Assembly: GCF_050281185.1 (NCBI RefSeq)
Contig: NZ_JBNNWS010000003.1
Coordinates: forward strand, 186,001 to 250,000
DNA: 64,000 nt
Origin: Heyndrickxia sp050281185
GTDB lineage: Bacteria; Bacillota; Bacilli; Bacillales; Bacillaceae_C
Direction of reading: 5' to 3'
Shown piece by piece: positions 59,857-64,000 of this stretch (the first letter of the stretch is position 1; every line of letters begins with the position of its first letter). The notes below the pieces were generated by a model. It saw nothing but the letters and a program-made list of their open reading frames with translations. It searched no databases and was not told the origin of the DNA. A program made the position numbers and the translations under genes.

Positions 59857-60780
59857 TTATACTCCTTTAGTCCGAAGCTTTCTAATAATCACAATCAACA
59901 AGTTGGAAATGAGTAACAACAAAAACGCCATCATGTACAAGGCATAATTCCACGTTGAGTCGAATTCTACATCGATAATTTGATTTACGATATTACTGGT
60001 TAAAACAGCAGTTGGTGTCCATAAATTAGAGGCTAGCTGAGGGGTATTCCCAATCACCATTACAACGGCCATCGTTTCACCAATTGCTCGTGCCATTCCT
60101 AAGATTACTGCAGTGAAAATTCCAGGTGCTGCAGCAGGAAAGATAACTTTAAATATGGTTTGCATTCTTGTACCGCCAAGTGCATAACTCGCTTCCTTTA
60201 ATTCCTGTGGCACAGACGAAATGGCATCATCACTAATACTTGAAATGGTCGGCAATACCATGATGATTAATACGATAGCAGCTGCTAAAAGTCCATCACC
60301 TACAGGAGCACCGGTTATTTTTCTGATAACTGGAATCAAAATGGTTAATCCTAAATATCCGTAAACAATAGAAGGAATACCGACTAATAAATCTAGAACT
60401 GGCCGTAAGATCCTTTTCAGCCAGTTCGGTGCTATTTCAGCGGTAAATACAGCTATACCTATAGAAATAGGAGCAGCTAATAAAAGAGTTAGTCCTGTCA
60501 ATTCGAGGGTGCCTAAAATGAAAGTGGCTATCCCAAATTTATTATCATAGGGCTCCCATGTTTTTGTAAAAAAGAATTCTTTAAAAGAGACATCCTTAAA
60601 AACCAATAGTCCCGTACGTCCAATAAAAATGATTATAGATAGAAGAACAAGTCCTAAAAACAGAACACTTAATAAGCAAAAAAGCTTAAACAAACGATTA
60701 TTAAAATATCTTGTCATATATTTGAAATTTCGATTACTAAATAGATGAGGACTTAATACTTCATTCTCTAATTTCCCCAT
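59857..60780 (-). CDS. pstC: Phosphate ABC transporter permease PstC
   Basis: 307 residues, six helices. PstC hallmarks: FVLGTLELTGL-like first periplasmic helix region, IAVFTAEIAPNWLKRILRPV, GIPSIVYGYLGLTILIPVIR, the coupling loop EASYALGGTRMQTIFKVIFP and GMARAIGETMAVVMVIGNTP. The ATG is preceded by GGAGGGTACT. A strong stem-loop separates it from pstS. Confidence 0.93.
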   Translation of the reverse strand: MGKLENEVLSPHLFSNRNFKYMTRYFNNRLFKLFCLLSVLFLGLVLLSIIIFIGRTGLLVFKDVSFKEFFFTKTWEPYDNKFGIATFILGTLELTGLTLLLAAPISIGIAVFTAEIAPNWLKRILRPVLDLLVGIPSIVYGYLGLTILIPVIRKITGAPVGDGLLAAAIVLIIMVLPTISSISDDAISSVPQELKEASYALGGTRMQTIFKVIFPAAAPGIFTAVILGMARAIGETMAVVMVIGNTPQLASNLWTPTAVLTSNIVNQIIDVEFDSTWNYALYMMAFLLLLISNLLIVIIRKLRTKGV

Positions 60781-60804
60781 AGTACCCTCCTATAACTAAA
60801 ACTA

Positions 60805-60839
60805 GGGGCTGTCTGATACTTTACTTTTCAGACAGCCCC
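60805..60839 (-). terminator. Attenuator stem-loop between pstS and pstC
   Basis: A perfect 12-bp stem GGGGCTGTCTGA/TCAGACAGCCCC with an 11-base loop, without a long T-run. Such structures let the binding-protein mRNA outnumber the permease mRNA. Confidence 0.75.
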
Positions 60840-60855
60840 CTTCTAACTTAGAAAC

Positions 60856-61704
60856 TTATTTCATCTTGCTAATTGGAATAAATTTCAACTTCTTTAAAGA
60901 GCCATTTTGGAACTTGCTGCTTTGAATATACTTAATGAATGATGCATTAGCACCTGTTGGATTACCTTTTGTTACTAAATAACCGTATGCCCATACTTTA
61001 TATTTTCCATTGATTACATTTGTTGTAGTAGCTTCTACACCATTGTATTTAACAGCTTTAATATTCCCCTTTACATACGCAAGATCAACATAGCCAATTG
61101 CATTAGGGTTTGATTCAACTGCAGAAGTCATTTCACCGCTTTTACCTACTTCTTTATAATTGCTTCCTGTTGTCATAAATTTAGAGCTGTTAAGAGCTTT
61201 CATTTGATAATTTACACGCGTACCTGAACCATGTTTACGGTTTACAACAACAATCTCAGCATTTTTCCCGCCAACTTCTTTCCAGTTTTTGATTTTCCCA
61301 GAAAAAATGTCTTGTAATTGCTTTGTTGTTAAGTTTGAAACAGGATTTGATTTATTCACAATTGTAGCAAAAGGAATGACCGCAATTTTGTGCGCCTTTA
61401 AACCTTTAAATGCACTGAAACCGGGAACAGATTTTGTAGCATCCCAGTCAACCGCACCGATAGTGGCAGAACCTTTTAATACTGATTGAGGCCCGGCAAT
61501 TGAAGATGAACCAGAAACAGATATTTTAACTTTAGGATTCGATCTTTTAAATTCTTTCGCTGCTTGTTGTGTTAAAGGAAGTAAAGCTGTAGAACCAGCT
61601 ACAACCACATTGTTTGAACTTGCAGCAGAAGCTGAGTTTAATGAAAAACCTACTGCAACGGCTAATGCCAAAGTTGATACTGCTATACGTTTGAATAATT
61701 TCAT
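60856..61704 (-). CDS. pstS: Phosphate-binding protein PstS
   Basis: 282 residues. Sec signal peptide (LFKRIAVSTLALAVAVGFSL, cleavage near ASA) but no lipobox Cys, unlike the usual lipidated PstS of Gram-positives. Phosphate-binding segments: GSTALLPLTQ, GSSSIAGPQSVLKGSATIGA, and the RKHGSGTR loop. AGGAGTGG precedes the ATG, 14 bases after the stop of the propeller protein gene. Without a lipid anchor it could be released or held by the neighbouring stalk/propeller protein. Confidence 0.92.
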   Translation of the reverse strand: MKLFKRIAVSTLALAVAVGFSLNSASAASSNNVVVAGSTALLPLTQQAAKEFKRSNPKVKISVSGSSSIAGPQSVLKGSATIGAVDWDATKSVPGFSAFKGLKAHKIAVIPFATIVNKSNPVSNLTTKQLQDIFSGKIKNWKEVGGKNAEIVVVNRKHGSGTRVNYQMKALNSSKFMTTGSNYKEVGKSGEMTSAVESNPNAIGYVDLAYVKGNIKAVKYNGVEATTTNVINGKYKVWAYGYLVTKGNPTGANASFIKYIQSSKFQNGSLKKLKFIPISKMK

Positions 61705-61718
61705 TATTTTCCCACTCC

Positions 61719-63491
61719 TTATTTGGTTAATGATTCAAATATTCCGTTTTTATAAATCACTACAACATCTCCATTTTTACCATCAGTAATGGCAGCAATG
61801 GATTTTCCATCATTTGAAACAGCGAACGAAGTTAATTTCAATTTTGTTTGTGCAACCTTTGTTAGCTTTTTCGTAGACGGATTTACTTCATAAATGATTG
61901 ACTCACCATTTTTTTCAGCGGCTAAAGTCATTATTTTTCCTTGTGGTGTAACCAGTGATTGAATAATCTCTTTATTGGAGATTAATGTTGCTGTGCGATC
62001 CCCGTTAATCATTTTTAACACTGGAAGTTCCTCACTATCGGGGTCTGCACTTAAATACACAATATCTCCATTTGATAAAAAATCCGGAAATACTTTATTA
62101 TCTTTTGTAGTCGTGATTGGTTTTGCCGCTAATTCAGCTGCGTTTAAGTCGATTAAGTAGAATTGCTCTTCCGTATCAGTAAGATCGATTTGATCCACAT
62201 CAGGATCTTCTCCATCAGTAAAGCTCGTTGTTCCTTCTTTACCAACTAAATAAAGAAGTTTTTTCCCATCAGATGATACACGTAGATTGGATTTCGACGT
62301 TAATTTATCTTCAAATAGGCTCATTATTTTTCCATCTGCAATCGAAATAGAGGAAATTTTTTCACTTTTATCTCCTTGGATAAAATAAACGCTCTTTCCA
62401 TCTTTGGACCAAACAAATTCTTGTTTGGCAGAATCATCGTCATGATTAATTTCCTTTACTTTCTTAGAAGATAAGTCGACTAAGTATACTTTCCCGCTTT
62501 CGTCTGAATAAATCGCTTGCTTCCCATTAGGAGATACAGCTAAATCGTAGCCATCTATTTTAAATACGCTTTTTTTAGAAGTCGTATTTAATAGAAGCGA
62601 TTGACTGTCTGTTTGTTCCGATTCATTCGTTACTAAAAGCGTAGAAGAGTTAATCCATTGTGGATTATATGTGTCTCCACTAACTAGTCCTGCTGTTGAT
62701 ACAAAGTATCCATTAGAAAGGGTAAGAAGATCCCCATCGAATGCTTTAATTAAATCTGATAAATCAGCATATACGGTTCCTTTCACTAAAATCGGATTTT
62801 GTTTCAACTTGACAGCTTTATTATTTATCGTTATATTATTTTGTGATAATTTTAGTTTGATCGTTTTACCCTTTTTGCTGACAAGTACATCTTTATTTGT
62901 TATTTTCGTAGATGCAGAAAATAATTTTGCGATGTCTTGTACGGAATAACGCTGCTTGTTGTCAATGAATAAAGATTTTACTTTCTTCGAAGTACCATCA
63001 ATAACTAAGCTTTTTTCCATTAATTTAATTTTACTATTTGCTGTTATTAATAGATTTTTATCTATTAATATATCTCCGCCTAATGATTTAACGAAAGACC
63101 CTGCTTCCACAAACAATGTCTTTCCTACCATCTTAGGCGGGGCACTTAATTTCGTCTTCTTTCCATTAACTACCGCATTGTTAGAACCCACTTTATATTC
63201 AATCTTCATTGTTTTATTTCCGACTTTTTTGGTTGCTTCATATGCTTTGGTTTTGTTATTGTATTTCACCGCAGCAGACATAATCTTGGATAGATAGTCG
63301 ATTGAATAAAGTTTAATCTTATTTGATGATATTACTGAAACGACCTTTTCTTGACCATTCACAATGATAGTTGCTTTTTGTACATTCTGCTGTTGGACTT
63401 TGGCGCTTACTTCATTTATGGCCACTGGGGAAACTGCACTTCCCGTTAATAATGCAGCAGTAATGACTAAACTAGAAATCCTCGGCTTCAT
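61719..63491 (-). CDS. Secreted protein: copper-amine-oxidase-N-like stalk plus beta-propeller
   Basis: 590 residues from ATG at 63491 behind TGGAGG; the frame to 63509 contains that site and was rejected. Signal peptide (KPRISSLVITAALLTGSAVS). Residues about 30-280 hold two copper-amine-oxidase-N-like domains (ATIIVNGQEKVVSVISSNKI, KTLFVEAGSFVKSLGGDILI; YSVQDIAKLFSASTKITNKD, VYADLSDLIKAFDGDLLTL), which serve as surface stalk or wall-binding modules. Residues about 285-590 are WD40/TolB-like propeller blades (DLAVSPNGKQAIYSDESGKV; KQEFVWSKDGKSVYFIQGDK; LRVSSDGKKLLYLVGKEGTT; FAVSNDGKSIAAITDGKNGD). It is the first gene of the pst operon. Possible phosphate-capture or sensing accessory; function inferred. 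Confidence 0.82.
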   Translation of the reverse strand: MKPRISSLVITAALLTGSAVSPVAINEVSAKVQQQNVQKATIIVNGQEKVVSVISSNKIKLYSIDYLSKIMSAAVKYNNKTKAYEATKKVGNKTMKIEYKVGSNNAVVNGKKTKLSAPPKMVGKTLFVEAGSFVKSLGGDILIDKNLLITANSKIKLMEKSLVIDGTSKKVKSLFIDNKQRYSVQDIAKLFSASTKITNKDVLVSKKGKTIKLKLSQNNITINNKAVKLKQNPILVKGTVYADLSDLIKAFDGDLLTLSNGYFVSTAGLVSGDTYNPQWINSSTLLVTNESEQTDSQSLLLNTTSKKSVFKIDGYDLAVSPNGKQAIYSDESGKVYLVDLSSKKVKEINHDDDSAKQEFVWSKDGKSVYFIQGDKSEKISSISIADGKIMSLFEDKLTSKSNLRVSSDGKKLLYLVGKEGTTSFTDGEDPDVDQIDLTDTEEQFYLIDLNAAELAAKPITTTKDNKVFPDFLSNGDIVYLSADPDSEELPVLKMINGDRTATLISNKEIIQSLVTPQGKIMTLAAEKNGESIIYEVNPSTKKLTKVAQTKLKLTSFAVSNDGKSIAAITDGKNGDVVVIYKNGIFESLTK

Positions 63492-63602
63492 TTTAAACCT
63501 CCATCTCAAAATGACGAGCTAGTATCAGACTACCAACTTTTTACCAAAACTCCCCTCCTTTATAGTAAAAATTCCTTACACACTTGAAGTATATTCTATC
63601 TT

Positions 63603-63630
63603 TGTTAAGGGACTTTTTTGGTTTTGTAAA
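63603..63630 (-). promoter_or_regulatory. Candidate PhoP box
   Basis: On the minus strand TTTACA (63625-63630) and TTAACA (63603-63608) are exactly 22 bases apart, i.e. two 11-base periods, as in Bacillus Pho boxes (TT-A/C/T-ACA repeats). A TATACT lies downstream near 63588. The middle half-site is weak. It fits phosphate-starvation control of the propeller-pstSCA operon. Confidence 0.5.
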
Positions 63631-63664
63631 AATTATTAAATAATTATTAATGTTTTTTAAATTC

Positions 63665-63691
63665 GGGACAAAGGGACAGGTCCCTTGTCCC
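63665..63691. repeat. 27-nt palindrome, copy 26
   Basis: Full copy, upstream of the candidate Pho box, with GGGACAAAGGGACAGG and TCCCTTGTCCC halves. Confidence 0.88.
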
Positions 63692-63873
63692 ATTTCGTGT
63701 TAGGTATAAAGAAGGAATCCCGTCATTTGAGATTTTGATCCTGAACTTCCATTTTCTTTTACTTGACTACCTTACTAAGCATTAACTGATATACGCAGAT
63801 ATTTAGATTTAAATTTATATGTTTTGATTCTATTTAATAAATGATAATCCCACTTGAATTTCATACAAACAAG

Positions 63874-63912
63874 AGAAAAGCCCTGCAGTTTGATACCCTG
63901 CAGAGCTTTCAT
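63874..63912. terminator. Hairpin, probable terminator of an off-window gene
   Basis: AAAGCCCTGCAG (63877-63888) and CTGCAGAGCTTT (63898-63909), one mismatch, A- and T-rich flanks. It resembles the terminator at 24668. The rest of 63692-63958 shows no gene. Confidence 0.65.
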
Positions 63913-63958
63913 ATAAAATAATCAGTATCCAGATATAACCAAAAACCCGGTTTGAATT

Positions 63959-63985
63959 GGGACGCAGGACCTGACCCCGTGTCCC
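63959..63985. repeat. 27-nt palindrome, copy 27
   Basis: Full copy at the right edge in reverse core orientation; a further GTCCC follows at the window end. Confidence 0.85.
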
Positions 63986-64000
63986 GCCTACCCTCGTCCC

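Overview
The window looks like chromosomal DNA from a low-GC, endospore-forming Firmicute of the Bacillaceae (Bacillus, Neobacillus or Cytobacillus-like). The grounds are AT-rich codon use, strong AGGAGG-type ribosome binding sites with frequent TTG and GTG starts, a CwlJ/SleB-type spore-cortex hydrolase, Bacillus-style dppABCD gene order, and three riboswitch classes (cobalamin, T-box, TPP). No phage, plasmid, rRNA, tRNA or CRISPR was seen. Species was not determined.

Layout. 0-3.4 kb: edge of a DUF624 gene, an RpiR sugar-type regulator, a secreted protein of unknown function and a DUF1963 protein. 3.6-10.9 kb: a cobalamin riboswitch followed by a five-gene operon. Its genes encode a surface protein with an alpha/alpha-barrel (prenyltransferase/intrinsic-factor-like) domain plus Ig repeats, a DUF4430 (transcobalamin C-domain-like) lipoprotein, and the T, fused A-A and S parts of an ECF transporter. 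I read this as a vitamin B12 capture and import system. 10.9-19.6 kb: a MarR/UvrA-paralogue pair, a BASS-family carrier, an AbrB-family membrane protein, and a T-box-controlled NhaC antiporter with a PqqB-like metallo-beta-lactamase-fold protein. 20-31.9 kb: threonine dehydratase, a beta-lactamase-fold hydrolase, an ECF sigma/anti-sigma pair, GNAT, a C39-like surface peptidase, CwlJ, a phosphoesterase, and a YfcC carrier with an M20 amidohydrolase. 32-36.1 kb: a TPP riboswitch and a hydroxymethylpyrimidine/thiamine-precursor ABC operon with a TatD-like hydrolase.

36.2-43.5 kb (minus strand): Hsp90-like, TPR, DUF4026/DUF2314 and RtcB genes in a row, then, after a terminator, SUFU and DUF4253 genes. 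This combination suggests an RNA-repair/protein-quality or conflict-related island. 43.7-53.8 kb: small membrane proteins, a complete dipeptide permease operon (dppA-B-C-D-F and a binding protein) behind an Lrp-type gene, and an amidohydrolase. 54-58.8 kb: a methyltransferase, and DUF418, sensor kinase, response regulator and membrane protein. 59-63.5 kb: a phosphate-uptake operon (propeller protein, pstS, pstC, pstA) that ends without pstB.

Over the whole window lie three families of palindromic intergenic repeats. One is a ~27-nt GGGACA...TGTCCC palindrome with about 20 good and about 7 degenerate copies. The second is a 142-bp MITE-like element (two full copies and one truncated). The third is a ~110-145-bp element (two copies). 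They repeatedly sit at, or overlap, the stop codons of genes. In two genes the 142-bp element supplies the last 9-19 codons and the stop. Much of the intergenic space, and many spurious short ORFs, are explained by these repeats.
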